In this document: piece after piece, positions 26,246 through 35,128 of the stretch | Numbering within the stretch: position 1 is the first letter of the stretch | Layout of the letters: each line of letters opens with the position of its first letter | Origin: Promethearchaeota archaeon | GTDB taxonomy: Archaea > Asgardarchaeota > Lokiarchaeia > Sigyniarchaeales > SOKP01 | Direction: 5' to 3' | Assembly (NCBI GenBank): GCA_016839745.1 | Contig: JAEOTS010000089.1 | Span: forward strand, 1-40,524 | DNA: 40,524 nucleotides | Made by a program: the position numbers and the translations under genes | The notes under the pieces: generated by a model | Seen by the model: the letters and a program-made list of their open reading frames with translations, nothing else | What the model was told of the DNA's origin: nothing | The model's database searches: none

Positions 26246-27721
26246 ATGGTAAATGCGATATTAATTGTACTCGATACTTTAAGGCAAGATCATGTCGGCG
26301 CTTATGGTAACACATGGATAAAAACTCCAAATTTAGACGAGTTCGCTAAAGAATCCGTAAAATTTACGAAAATGTACCCAGAGTCATTACCAACACTTCC
26401 AGCGCGAAAAGCTATCTATACTGGAAATCGCCTATTTCCCTTTACGGACGACAAGCTTGGAAAGACAAAAGCTGGAAGAGGAGACTTTATTGGCGATGCC
26501 CTTGGTGCTCCTGGTTGGAGTTCCATTTCTGATTCTCAAGATACTCTGGCAGAGCGATTTAAACGTAAGAAATATGTTTCAGCTCTGTTTTCTGATATTT
26601 ATCATCAATCTAAACCAGGATATAATTTTCACCGTGGATTTAATCAATGGAAATGGATTCGTGGGCAAGAAGAAGATGCATTTCTGTCCGGACCACGGAT
26701 TACCAACGATGTTCTTGAGGAATATCTTACTTCCAAAGGAGATGGAATAACGGCAGGTACCCTATTTGCGCAACACATGATGCGCCGATTCCTTCAAAAT
26801 GTACGTTGGTGGCGCTCCGAAACTGATACATTTACATCCCAAGTGTTTCGCGCTGCCGGGGAATGGCTGGACATGAATTATGATGCTTTATTAGAAGGAA
26901 AAGGATTTATAACAGTGGAGTCGTTTGACCCACATGAACCTTGGAATCCGCCGCCTCATTATATTCGGTTATACGAAAAAGATCCTGATTGGGAAAAAGA
27001 GTGTCGAAAAATATCGCATTCCCTTTATGGACCGGCAAGTATGCTTACCGAAAAAGAACTCAAGAATTTAAGGACACGGTATGCCGCGGAAGTGTCGCTT
27101 GTGGACACGTGGTTCGGATATTTCATAAACTATATCAAACGAATTGGTATATGGGATGATTCTATCATTGTGGTGGTTTCCGATCATGGTCACATGCTGG
27201 GAGAACACGGCCTTATAGCTAAAGCGGCCAATCCCCTTGGACGCGAAGTAGCAGATCTTGTTGCTATGATCCGATTTCCAGGAGGTGAAGGCAGTGGTAC
27301 AACCTGTGATAAGTTTTGTTATCATCACGACATCGCGACTACTATCTGTGAAGCTTGTGGTATTCCTACTAGTAATATGGATGGTAAGGACTTATTGAAA
27401 TTGGTTCAAGATGACGAATTGACATATTACGATCACATTTCGATAGCTTGGGGTGGCTCCGTAGCAGTTTATGATGGTAACTTTTGGTATAATGGGTACG
27501 TATGGGACATAGAAGGAGGAAGTCTGTTTGATGTCAATAAAGATCCCAAATTAAAAAAGAATATTATTTTAGAAGCTCCCGATAAGGCAATAGAATTATT
27601 AAAACTTAGTTGGGAGGATGCGGGAGAACCTATTGATATGGAATTTATGCGAAAATTCAAAGATGTATTAGGTTGCACACCAGTCACTAAAAAACTTACT
27701 AAAGAATATAAGTGTGAATAA
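26246..27721 (+). CDS. Sulfatase-superfamily hydrolase with Thr at the formylglycine position
   Basis: 491 residues with the alkaline phosphatase/sulfatase fold. The N-terminal metal site is IVLDTLRQDHVGAYG; the second is SDHGHMLGEHG near residue 312. The modification motif Cys/Ser-x-Pro-Ser-Arg is replaced by Thr50-Leu-Pro-Ala-Arg54, with the downstream TG in register at +9/+10, so the alignment is firm and residue 50 is Thr. Threonine cannot become formylglycine; related phosphodiesterases and phosphomutases of the superfamily use Thr directly. It is probably a phosphoesterase or other hydrolase rather than a sulfatase. No signal peptide. Base usage looks richer in G+C than in the neighbours (many CGC, CCG, GCC codons), suggesting possible transfer. 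ATG start; no neighbouring gene in the same unit. Confidence 0.82.
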   Translation: MVNAILIVLDTLRQDHVGAYGNTWIKTPNLDEFAKESVKFTKMYPESLPTLPARKAIYTGNRLFPFTDDKLGKTKAGRGDFIGDALGAPGWSSISDSQDTLAERFKRKKYVSALFSDIYHQSKPGYNFHRGFNQWKWIRGQEEDAFLSGPRITNDVLEEYLTSKGDGITAGTLFAQHMMRRFLQNVRWWRSETDTFTSQVFRAAGEWLDMNYDALLEGKGFITVESFDPHEPWNPPPHYIRLYEKDPDWEKECRKISHSLYGPASMLTEKELKNLRTRYAAEVSLVDTWFGYFINYIKRIGIWDDSIIVVVSDHGHMLGEHGLIAKAANPLGREVADLVAMIRFPGGEGSGTTCDKFCYHHDIATTICEACGIPTSNMDGKDLLKLVQDDELTYYDHISIAWGGSVAVYDGNFWYNGYVWDIEGGSLFDVNKDPKLKKNIILEAPDKAIELLKLSWEDAGEPIDMEFMRKFKDVLGCTPVTKKLTKEYKCE

Positions 27722-27724
27722 AAA

Positions 27725-27970
27725 TCATCGGAAACTTTCAAGTAATTGTTTAAATTTCTCTTTATTTAGATCCCTCTGATATAAAGGGCGTTTATCGTCG
27801 TTATAAAATCGAACATTTTCATAGTAAGGTCGTCTATTTAGATTCTTATATAAAACTCCTAATGCTAAGTGATTTGTATCCAACGCCAGTTTAATTGCTT
27901 CAACTTGATCATAAGAATCGTAACCATTAATTATGTAGTAACTATTTTCTTTATACCATTGAAACGAAAA
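27725..27970 (-). pseudogene. C-terminal remnant of a 2-oxoacid:ferredoxin oxidoreductase beta subunit
   Basis: An open minus-strand stretch of 81 codons reads like the C-terminus of a PorB/KorB-type subunit: FQWYKENSYYI, then DQVEAIKLALDT, LALGVLYKN, RRPYYEN and KRPLYQRDLNKEKFKQLLES, ending at a proper TGA (27725-27727). Immediately upstream of the fragment is an in-frame TAA (27971-27973) and no start codon, and the next gene begins right after, so the N-terminal 70-80% with the ThDP and cluster sites is missing. It is therefore a gene remnant rather than a functional subunit. The sequence was recognised by resemblance, not by search. It fills most of the gap between the sulfatase-like gene and the zinc-ribbon gene. 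Confidence 0.6.
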
Positions 27971-28008
27971 TTAATTGGAGTTTGCTAAAAAAAGGATTTG
28001 CTCTCACT

Positions 28009-28476
28009 TTAATCTACATCGATTCCGCAATTCGGACATATTTTAGTTTCTTTATCAATTTTGTTTCCACAGTTATGACAGTGCATTGCTTCATTAAGTC
28101 GTTTAGGAAGGGATTTTTGAGGTGATTTTTCTTCTATTTTTTCAAGTAAGGAAAAGAGGTTAGAAAATAAACCGTTGTACCAAGAATTTTTGAGTTTTTC
28201 AACTCTTAATATTGTTCTCGAGAGGGGTGTAGCCTCCAATCGAATCAAAGTTTTGTTGTTCTTTAAATCGTAAAAATTTATCCGGATTCGCTTCTTCCAA
28301 TTCGGATCGCGGCCAGTATTGGCCATCATAGTTCCTTGCTTAGCCTCTATAAAGGTAGGTTGCGTATATTTTTTTATTTTGGCTTTATGTTGACTGCTTA
28401 ACCATTGCATTGAGAGCTCGAAAGCTTTATCTGTAGAAATTTGAAGAGTTTCCTCATATATCACATTAACATTCAT
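28009..28476 (-). CDS. Small protein with C-terminal zinc ribbon
   Basis: A 155-residue hypothetical protein. The last 25 residues are a zinc ribbon (HCHNCGNKI...KICPNCGID, two CxxC pairs 10 residues apart). The first 120 residues form an unrecognised domain: a helix near 15-35, then alternating strands (KRIRINFYDL, TLIRLEATP), which could be a START/SRPBCC-like or similar lipid/ligand fold. No signal peptide or membrane segment. It stands alone, with 203 bp of AT-rich sequence without any gene to its right (28477-28679). Start ATG. Function unknown. Confidence 0.6.
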   Translation of the reverse strand: MNVNVIYEETLQISTDKAFELSMQWLSSQHKAKIKKYTQPTFIEAKQGTMMANTGRDPNWKKRIRINFYDLKNNKTLIRLEATPLSRTILRVEKLKNSWYNGLFSNLFSLLEKIEEKSPQKSLPKRLNEAMHCHNCGNKIDKETKICPNCGIDVD

Positions 28477-28679
28477 GAGAGCAATATTTAAAATTTGGTT
28501 TTACATAAAAAATAGATTTGGATTTTTTATAATTTTTCATTTAGCTACTATCTTCTGATAAATGTGCGTTTTCCATAATTTTCAGAACATATACAAAAAA
28601 GTAAGATATAAAAGTAAGTTGATGGTATAAATAACTATCCAATGTGTGTCACTAGCAATTTTAAGAACATGAGAATATA

Positions 28680-30083
28680 TTGAAAATTACTCGAGATGGT
28701 ACCACAGAATTAGGCCCTTATTATACTGGGATAGCAGATTCAGTATCTCCTTGCGATCCTAACGCTAAAATGAAATGTTGTAGTTTTACTCCCTACTCTT
28801 ACAAAGAAACTTTTAAATGGGCTTTAAAAATGTTGATATTACCAGGTGGGATCGCTGTTGCTATTATCATTTTATTAATATTCGAATTATACGATAATGT
28901 TGTAATTCGGATCTTAACCTCTGTATTTTCTACAATCACAACGTTTCTAATTTATCTTTATTCTCGGGAAAAGTTATTGAAAGAATATCATAGAATTCGG
29001 AATTACGAAATATTAGAACCAGGAAAAGAACATGAACTAAATATAATAAAGAACCCTATGCTTTCAATAGGCTTCGTTGGAGATATAATGATGATGAATG
29101 AACATGAACTTGTATTTGATACTCCCATTAAAGAATTTTTCAAAGCGGTTCCTTTAATTATTGGTAATCTCGAAGGAATAATGCCGGAACAAAATAATAA
29201 ATTTGCAAAACAATCTCACATAGAAAAGATTCTAGAACAATTAGCGAGTTTATTAAAATACAATAATAAATGGTTGCTATGTACGAGTAATAACCATAGC
29301 GTAGATTTTGGCAATAAAAAATTTTTTGAATCGACAAAAAAAACTCAAAATCCTAAGGATGAGATTAAGGAGAAATTCAATGCTTTCGGTCGTTATGACG
29401 TACCAAAGGTCTTTGTCGAGAAAAAATTGTGTATATCTACCGCAACGGAATGGAGTAATCAAAAATGTTGGGATTGTACATCTCAATTTGAAGATAGTAA
29501 GTTAGATAGTTATTATTGCTGTGATGATGATGTAAAATTTAACATTCTCTATCCTCATTGGGGATTTGAAAACGAGCGATATACAAGGAGAAAAATTCAA
29601 AAAAAGGCAGAAGAGCTCTTAACATGTAAATCTCAAGAAATCCCTGAAGATAAAAAGAAGAAATGGGATTTAATTTTCGGGCACCATCCTCATACCCGAC
29701 AACCTGTAATTGCTGTTGAGGACATGTTGAAGAAACCAGATGGAACTCGGTTATTAGACAACCAGAATAAAGAAATCATAGTAAAGAAACTGGTAGCATT
29801 TTCTGGTGGTAATTTTACCTCAGGAGCAAAATGGGTTCGTAGGAAAAAACACATTCATGGCATAATTATGAGATGTAAAATTGGTCCTTTAGATAAAAAT
29901 TCTGATTATTACGCTTTAGGTAAGCTTAGATGGGAAAACACATGGAATGTTAAAGATGGTAAAAAAAAGACTGTTGAGATTGGGATAGGAATCGCTACTA
30001 GGACTAGAATTTACATATTACTTATTGGGATAGCAACATTGATTATAGCACTTCTCCCTAGAATCCTTGAATTATTTCCTTAA
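28680..30083 (+). CDS. Membrane-anchored CapA-like metallophosphatase-fold protein, paralog 1
   Basis: A 467-residue protein with two N-terminal membrane helices (about 45-95), a soluble middle and one C-terminal helix (about 440-465). The middle carries the CapA (PGA_cap) signature set: GFVGDIMMMNE (metal Asp), IIGNLEGIM, LLCTSNNHSVDFG, ILYPHWGFENERY, LIFGHHPHTRQP and VAFSGGNFTSGA, in the family order. CapA proteins take part in poly-gamma-glutamate or surface polymer export; the exact role of this domain is uncertain. Start: TTG at 28680; no in-frame ATG upstream. The second paralog (30154-31635) follows. No PgsB/PgsC partners are present, so polymer synthesis is not supported by context; the pair may act in cell envelope turnover. 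Confidence 0.75.
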   Translation: MKITRDGTTELGPYYTGIADSVSPCDPNAKMKCCSFTPYSYKETFKWALKMLILPGGIAVAIIILLIFELYDNVVIRILTSVFSTITTFLIYLYSREKLLKEYHRIRNYEILEPGKEHELNIIKNPMLSIGFVGDIMMMNEHELVFDTPIKEFFKAVPLIIGNLEGIMPEQNNKFAKQSHIEKILEQLASLLKYNNKWLLCTSNNHSVDFGNKKFFESTKKTQNPKDEIKEKFNAFGRYDVPKVFVEKKLCISTATEWSNQKCWDCTSQFEDSKLDSYYCCDDDVKFNILYPHWGFENERYTRRKIQKKAEELLTCKSQEIPEDKKKKWDLIFGHHPHTRQPVIAVEDMLKKPDGTRLLDNQNKEIIVKKLVAFSGGNFTSGAKWVRRKKHIHGIIMRCKIGPLDKNSDYYALGKLRWENTWNVKDGKKKTVEIGIGIATRTRIYILLIGIATLIIALLPRILELFP

Positions 30084-30153
30084 TATATTTGTCAATAAGA
30101 AATTTTCAAATGTAATAATTTTCCAAAAAAAAATAAAAAATATTGATGATAAT

Positions 30154-31635
30154 ATGAGACTGGAAACTTCTAAAGATATTCCTTTGGATGAATATTATAG
30201 TTCCGAAGAGGGAATTAACGGAGGACAACCGAAGGCGATAAAAGCCGAAAAGTGGGGGATCAGTCCTTATGAGATAGAGGAAACTATTTATTATTTTGGT
30301 AAGCATTTAGCGTTACCTGGAATTGCGGGTGTGCTTATTCCTTTAACGATAATATTTGGTATATTTGAGAATTCGCTTATTGAAATTCTGAGCTATGTTG
30401 TTTATGCTGTAGCGGCAATCCTTCTTCTAAGTGTTGGAAGAGAGTTAATAAGGGGATGGAGATATAAAATTAAAGAGGGAGTAGTATATCTACCCGGACC
30501 GTATTATTTTAAGCGCGAAGCGGAGGATTATACACCGTGTATAAATGAAATATCTGAGACTAAATATAGAATAGGATTTGTCGGTGATATCATGAAGATG
30601 AATGAATTTAATCTGAAATTTCATCCTGACATTAAATCCTTCTTTAAGGATACTGAATTAATAATTGGTAATTTGGAAGGAATTATTATTGATCAATCTT
30701 GCCCAAGGTTAAAGCAAGCACATTCAGGTGATATTCTCACACAATTAGAAAGCTTGTTAGACAGTGATACTAAATGGTTATTGTGTTTAAGTAATAATCA
30801 CGGCGAAGATTTTAGTAATAGACTATTTAACAAAACGATACAAACAATACAAAAAGAGCCAAAATTTGATGTATTTGGACGACGTGATATATCTTTTTTA
30901 CATAACGAAGAAAATGACATAACAATAGCATGTGCTACTCAATGGAGTAATCAAAAAACTTGGCACTACACTTTCAAATATACTAATCCCGATATTGAGA
31001 TTAATGATTATATTAATAATACTAAATATCCATTTCGTCTCATTCGAAATAATAATTTTAACATCCTCCTTCCCCATTGGGGCTTCGAAAACGAAAAATA
31101 CGTGAGAACAAGATTCCAAAAAGATGCAAAAGCATTAGTAACAGGAAAATGGGATAGATATAGAGGAATCCAGAAATTATATAAAACAAGACTATCTAGA
31201 GGTATTTTTGCTCACCCCAATCACAAATGGGATCTCATTTTTGCTCACCACCCTCACGTTCTACAACCGATAATGACAGTTCAAGATGAATTTAAAACAA
31301 ATGAAGGAAAATCTATTCCTGTTAATAAAGTGGTAGTGTTTTCAGCAGGTAATTTTACTTCAGGAGCTAATATCATTCGAAAAAAAAAACACATTTCTGG
31401 CATAATTATGAAATGTGAAATTGGTCCTTTAAAGGAGTGTCAAGAAAAACTCGCTATTGGTAAAATGGAGTGGCGTAGAACAAAAAATTTAAAAATTCGA
31501 GTAAATAATAAACCAACAAAACGAGTTTGTATCGATAACGAGAAATATAGAACATACAATAAACCGTTTCTCATCAATGGTATGCTATTTTTTGTTATAT
31601 TTCTAGCGTTTTACTTAATTAATTTGTTTTTCTAA
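30154..31635 (+). CDS. Membrane-anchored CapA-like metallophosphatase-fold protein, paralog 2
   Basis: 493 residues from the ATG at 30154 (a TTG at 30067 would overlap the previous gene). Shares with paralog 1 the blocks IGFVGDIMKMNE, LIIGNLEGI, WLLCLSNNHGEDF, TQWSNQKTWH, LPHWGFENEKY, LIFAHHPHVLQP and VFSAGNFTSGA, so the two arose by duplication. Two N-terminal membrane helices (about 50-105) and a C-terminal one (about 465-490) are also kept. The segment between HWG and HHPH is longer here and carries RGIQKLYKTRLSRG. Both genes lie on the plus strand, 70 bp apart, probably one unit. Function as for paralog 1; a two-protein complex is plausible. Divergence and retention of all motifs argue that both are active. 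Confidence 0.75.
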   Translation: MRLETSKDIPLDEYYSSEEGINGGQPKAIKAEKWGISPYEIEETIYYFGKHLALPGIAGVLIPLTIIFGIFENSLIEILSYVVYAVAAILLLSVGRELIRGWRYKIKEGVVYLPGPYYFKREAEDYTPCINEISETKYRIGFVGDIMKMNEFNLKFHPDIKSFFKDTELIIGNLEGIIIDQSCPRLKQAHSGDILTQLESLLDSDTKWLLCLSNNHGEDFSNRLFNKTIQTIQKEPKFDVFGRRDISFLHNEENDITIACATQWSNQKTWHYTFKYTNPDIEINDYINNTKYPFRLIRNNNFNILLPHWGFENEKYVRTRFQKDAKALVTGKWDRYRGIQKLYKTRLSRGIFAHPNHKWDLIFAHHPHVLQPIMTVQDEFKTNEGKSIPVNKVVVFSAGNFTSGANIIRKKKHISGIIMKCEIGPLKECQEKLAIGKMEWRRTKNLKIRVNNKPTKRVCIDNEKYRTYNKPFLINGMLFFVIFLAFYLINLFF

Positions 31636-31708
31636 TAATCTTGAAGAGTTCATTTCACCTAAAGTTTTTACCATCGGTTTGTTTTCTTAAATGCACTTTT
31701 GGTAAGCA

Positions 31709-33133
31709 TCATAAACCTAATTCCCGTAATTTTCGAGTAACTTCTTGTTTTTTGGTACCTTTCAGATCGTACCACTTATAAAAAATTAACGCACCCACGC
31801 AGCAAACAATGAAAGGAATTAATCCTTGTATTATCCGCAGACCTAGTAAAGCTTCAAAAGGAGGAGGAATAATGTCCGGGTTATAATGTGTGAGTGTGTA
31901 TATAATTGCGATTATAAAACTCTGAATCGTTACGGAAATTCGAATGAAAACATTCCTAATTCCAATTAATGTAGTCTGTTGATGTTTTTTTATTTTCACA
32001 GCGATTTCATCGTAGCAATCGGCAAAAACGGGCGATAACATTATTAAGAACGAGGATCCTGATACTCCGTTAAGGATGCTGATTAAATAGTATTGAAAGG
32101 CATCTACAATAAAAATGTTAAATAATAAACTTACTCCGTAGAAAGCTAAACCTATTGTATATGTTTTCGAGTGGCCTATTTTTTTAGCTATACGAGCCCA
32201 TATAGGTATTGTTATAAATGAAGATAGAAGCATTATAATTGAACCTATGCTTCTTATATATTGTCCCTCTTGCAGAACATCATCAACAAAGTTGACTGTA
32301 TTCATGCTCATAAGACCAAAAGAAATCATGAATGTAAGATAAGAGAATACAGCTAACATGAAATTTTTTTGTTTTAAACATATTTTCATAGTTTTTAAAA
32401 AGGATATTTTATCCGAGTCGTCATGCCCTACGCTAAATCTTTCTTTTATTACACTATCCTCTTTAGCTCCCGGTATAAATACCGCAAATGAAAATAAGAG
32501 AATAATAACGCTGATAAAAGCAGCGATTGTGAACGATGTTGGATTTCCGGGAACAATTACTTGGGACCAGATTGTAATTGCTAAGAAATTTGCTATAAAT
32601 GTGAAAATTTGTGTCAATACTCCTCCTTTTCTACGATTTTTATCTCCTCTAAAATGAGCAGCAAAAGCTCCAAAAGAATGAGTTTGAAGAAGAGAATACG
32701 ATAAATCGTATAATAATACGATTATTATATAGTAGATTAGAATGGGCAAAACGCTCTCAATTCCTGTTACTTGAGGAGGTGTAAATAGGAAAAAAAATAG
32801 AATAATCGTGAAAATCCCTCCAATTATGATCCATGGAGTATGAAACCCTCGCTTTTTGGTCCATTTGAAGGGTCTATCGGTAAGATATCCCATTACAGGA
32901 TTAATCAGCATACTCCATATTGTGTATATGGCATTTGCGATTGCCATATATATATACCATAAACCTTCTATACTTCTTAAACCAAGTTGGTCTGCATAGA
33001 ATGTCCAGACAAAATTATTAAAGGCTACCATCAAAAAAATATTCAAAAAATATCCAGTTGAAAACATTACCATTTTTGTAAGACTTGGCTCTTCAGGTTG
33101 AGCCGGCTTCACATCATTATTTAAGGTTGTCAT
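31709..33133 (-). CDS. GPH-family (MFS) sugar:cation symporter
   Basis: A 474-residue polytopic membrane protein with about 12 hydrophobic helices. The glycoside-pentoside-hexuronide (GPH) family pattern is seen in GYLTDRPFKWTKKRGFHTPWI (the D-R-x5-KRG loop between helices 2 and 3) and in the LLQTHSFGAFAAHF stretch. The family imports sugars or hexuronides with H+ or Na+. An obvious suggestion is glucuronides for the beta-glucuronidase at 928-2661, but the genes are 29 kb apart. The final SDKIS...KICLKQKN central loop and the poorly conserved C-terminus give no substrate clue. ATG start; convergent with the CapA-like pair across 73 bp. Confidence 0.78.
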   Translation of the reverse strand: MTTLNNDVKPAQPEEPSLTKMVMFSTGYFLNIFLMVAFNNFVWTFYADQLGLRSIEGLWYIYMAIANAIYTIWSMLINPVMGYLTDRPFKWTKKRGFHTPWIIIGGIFTIILFFFLFTPPQVTGIESVLPILIYYIIIVLLYDLSYSLLQTHSFGAFAAHFRGDKNRRKGGVLTQIFTFIANFLAITIWSQVIVPGNPTSFTIAAFISVIILLFSFAVFIPGAKEDSVIKERFSVGHDDSDKISFLKTMKICLKQKNFMLAVFSYLTFMISFGLMSMNTVNFVDDVLQEGQYIRSIGSIIMLLSSFITIPIWARIAKKIGHSKTYTIGLAFYGVSLLFNIFIVDAFQYYLISILNGVSGSSFLIMLSPVFADCYDEIAVKIKKHQQTTLIGIRNVFIRISVTIQSFIIAIIYTLTHYNPDIIPPPFEALLGLRIIQGLIPFIVCCVGALIFYKWYDLKGTKKQEVTRKLRELGL

Positions 33134-33303
33134 ATTTTTTTTCAGAGATGATTCTTGATATTATGTTATTCGTTCTATTATTTATTAAAGTATTCAATCA
33201 AAAAGCTATAATATATAATATAGTGTATTGATTCAAATTATAGTGGTTAAGTAAATTTCTTTAAAAATAAAATATAACTTCCCAGAAAAAAAGAAAAATT
33301 TTG

Positions 33304-33660
33304 ATGACAAATAAAGTAAAAGTGATTAAATCTCATCATTCAGATGTTTCGATTCCTTTTCAAGCTGAAAAGGGTGAGATTGTCATTGGTAAAGAAAAAC
33401 CTACTCAATGGGAAGGATGGCTCTATTGCAAAACTAAGGATGAAATTTATGGTTGGGTCCCTAAAGCCTTCCTTACTCCAGTAAAGGAATCAACTGAAGA
33501 GTTCCAGTTCATCCGTACTTATAATGCATTTGAGATCTCAGCAACAGAGGGAGAATTTGTCAAAATAAAAGAAATAGAAAGTGGATGGGCAAAGATCGAA
33601 AATGAAAGTGGAAAAATAGGATGGATTCCGTTAGAAAATCTCGATTATATTGAAGTTTAG
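33304..33660 (+). CDS. Tandem SH3-like domain protein
   Basis: 118 residues, composed of two SH3-like repeats: KVKVIKSHHSDVSIPFQAEK...WEGWLYCKTKDEIYGWVPKAFL, then QFIRTYNAFEISATEGEFVK...SGWAKIENESGKIGWIPLENL. Each ends in the G-W-(V/I)-P motif typical of SH3 folds that bind short peptides or walls. There is no signal peptide or membrane segment, so it is cytosolic. The ATG at 33304 is preferred over the TTG just before it. Its end lies 6 bp from the stop of the convergent dihydrolipoamide dehydrogenase-like gene. Partner and role unknown. Confidence 0.72.
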   Translation: MTNKVKVIKSHHSDVSIPFQAEKGEIVIGKEKPTQWEGWLYCKTKDEIYGWVPKAFLTPVKESTEEFQFIRTYNAFEISATEGEFVKIKEIESGWAKIENESGKIGWIPLENLDYIEV

Positions 33661-33666
33661 AATAAT

Positions 33667-35022
33667 TTAGAAAAAACCAATTTGTTCCTGCAGATTTCGA
33701 TACAACTCAGATAGAGTAGGATGTGCGTGGATTAGTTGTCGGAATATGGATAAACCATTTGGGAGATAAATAAGAGGAAGAATTTCATGGATTAAAATAT
33801 CTGCTCCTTCTCCAATAATGTGGCATCCTAATATTTGGTCTTTGTTATTATAGAGTAATTTCATGATACCACGCTTAAGTTTCATTAAATGAGCTCTAGA
33901 ATTTTTTGGAAAAACGGTTTGAACAACATTGTATTCAACTCTATCCTCTCTTAATTGTTGCTCTGTTTTTCCTACTGAACCAATAGGAGGTTCCGTGAAC
34001 ACCGCGTAAGGTATATTTTCAAAGGTAACAGGAATTTTAGTTTCGTTGAACATATTATGAACTACTATTTTAGATTCCCTTAAAGCCATGTGAGTAAATT
34101 GTGTTTTACCTAATATATCTCCAATCGCGTAAATGTTAGGTTTAGTGGTCTGAAGAAATTCGTTAACGATGATATTGCCTCTCGCATCTGTTTCAACACC
34201 GGCAGCGTTTAAATTAAGTCCTTCTGTATGTGCTAGAAAACCCGTTGACAACATGACTTTTTCTACTTCGATTTTATCTCCCTTATTTGTTTCTACGAGA
34301 ATTTTATCTGATATTTTTGATACTTTTGAGGTACGTGAGTTAGAATAAAAGACTATACCATCCTCCTCATAATACGTTTTAATTGCTGATGATACTGCTT
34401 CATCCGCTGAAAAGATAGGGAGAGGGTTTGTATCAATGATGTATACTTTACTTCCGAAGCTGTTAAATACATTCGCAAATTCCATGGAAATAAATCCACC
34501 TCCTACAAACGCTATTGATTTAGGAATTTTTTCAAGATTAAATATAGTTTCGTGAGTTAAATAATCAACACTGTCAATTCCTTCAATTGGTGGTATAAAT
34601 GGTTTTGTTCCAGTGGAGATTAAGATATTGGTCGTTGTGTGAACTTCATTTCCTACTTCAACAGATGACTCGCTTATGCAATGACCCTTTTCCTTTATGT
34701 AGTCAACATTTTTGAATTCCGCTATTTGATTTTCATTATCTTCTATTGCATCGCGTACCAATTTGTTAGTATATTCAAGCACTTTCTTAAAATTCAATTT
34801 TATATTTGTTAATTCAACACCAAAATTCTCCGCTTTAAGAGCAAGTTTATACAGATGGGCAGCGTATATCATCGCTTTAGCGGGGATACAACCGTTTTCT
34901 ATGCATTTTCCACCTAAGGCACCGTCGCCTATCAAAAGCACATTCTTTCCATACCCGGCGGCTATTTTAGCAGATGGAAAACCAGAAGTACCCGCACCAA
35001 TAATTATTAAATCGTAGTGCAA
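33667..35022 (-). CDS. Dihydrolipoamide dehydrogenase-like pyridine nucleotide-disulfide oxidoreductase
   Basis: 451 residues, normal for the family. FAD loop DLIIIGAGTSGFPSA at the N-terminus; redox pair Cys40/Cys45 in GGKCIENGCIPAK; NAD(P) loop IAFVGGGFISMEFA near residue 170; catalytic base and pair in IHAHPTLSELYRNL near the C-terminus (His-Pro-Thr-Leu-Ser-Glu). Those features favour dihydrolipoamide dehydrogenase, but mercuric reductase or other thiol-disulfide reductases share them, and no E1/E2 or glycine-cleavage gene is nearby. TTG start at 35022. It is divergent from the ATP-citrate lyase operon across 289 bp of non-coding DNA, which contains an inverted repeat. Confidence 0.85.
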   Translation of the reverse strand: MHYDLIIIGAGTSGFPSAKIAAGYGKNVLLIGDGALGGKCIENGCIPAKAMIYAAHLYKLALKAENFGVELTNIKLNFKKVLEYTNKLVRDAIEDNENQIAEFKNVDYIKEKGHCISESSVEVGNEVHTTTNILISTGTKPFIPPIEGIDSVDYLTHETIFNLEKIPKSIAFVGGGFISMEFANVFNSFGSKVYIIDTNPLPIFSADEAVSSAIKTYYEEDGIVFYSNSRTSKVSKISDKILVETNKGDKIEVEKVMLSTGFLAHTEGLNLNAAGVETDARGNIIVNEFLQTTKPNIYAIGDILGKTQFTHMALRESKIVVHNMFNETKIPVTFENIPYAVFTEPPIGSVGKTEQQLREDRVEYNVVQTVFPKNSRAHLMKLKRGIMKLLYNNKDQILGCHIIGEGADILIHEILPLIYLPNGLSIFRQLIHAHPTLSELYRNLQEQIGFF

Positions 35023-35116
35023 TCTTGGAATCCCTCTTTTAATTTTATTGTTCTAAGTATTTAGAATATTATTATCGTGTTAATCATTTAAATTAATTGC
35101 TTATTATCTATAAAGT

Positions 35117-35128
35117 GCCCAGTTGGGC
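35117..35128. promoter_or_regulatory. Inverted repeat in the lpd/aclB divergent intergenic region
   Basis: GCCCA-GT-TGGGC is a perfect 5-bp palindrome in a region shared by two divergent genes. A related GCCCAAC occurs about 65 bp further right. It could be an operator or a small hairpin. The rest of 35023-35311 holds only AT-rich promoter-like DNA and a start-less reading frame (see rejected items). Confidence 0.3.

Noticed and set aside
928..33133. Beta-glucuronidase and GPH transporter as one glucuronide-use operon
   Set aside because: They are 29 kb apart with unrelated genes between them; a functional link is possible but not shown.
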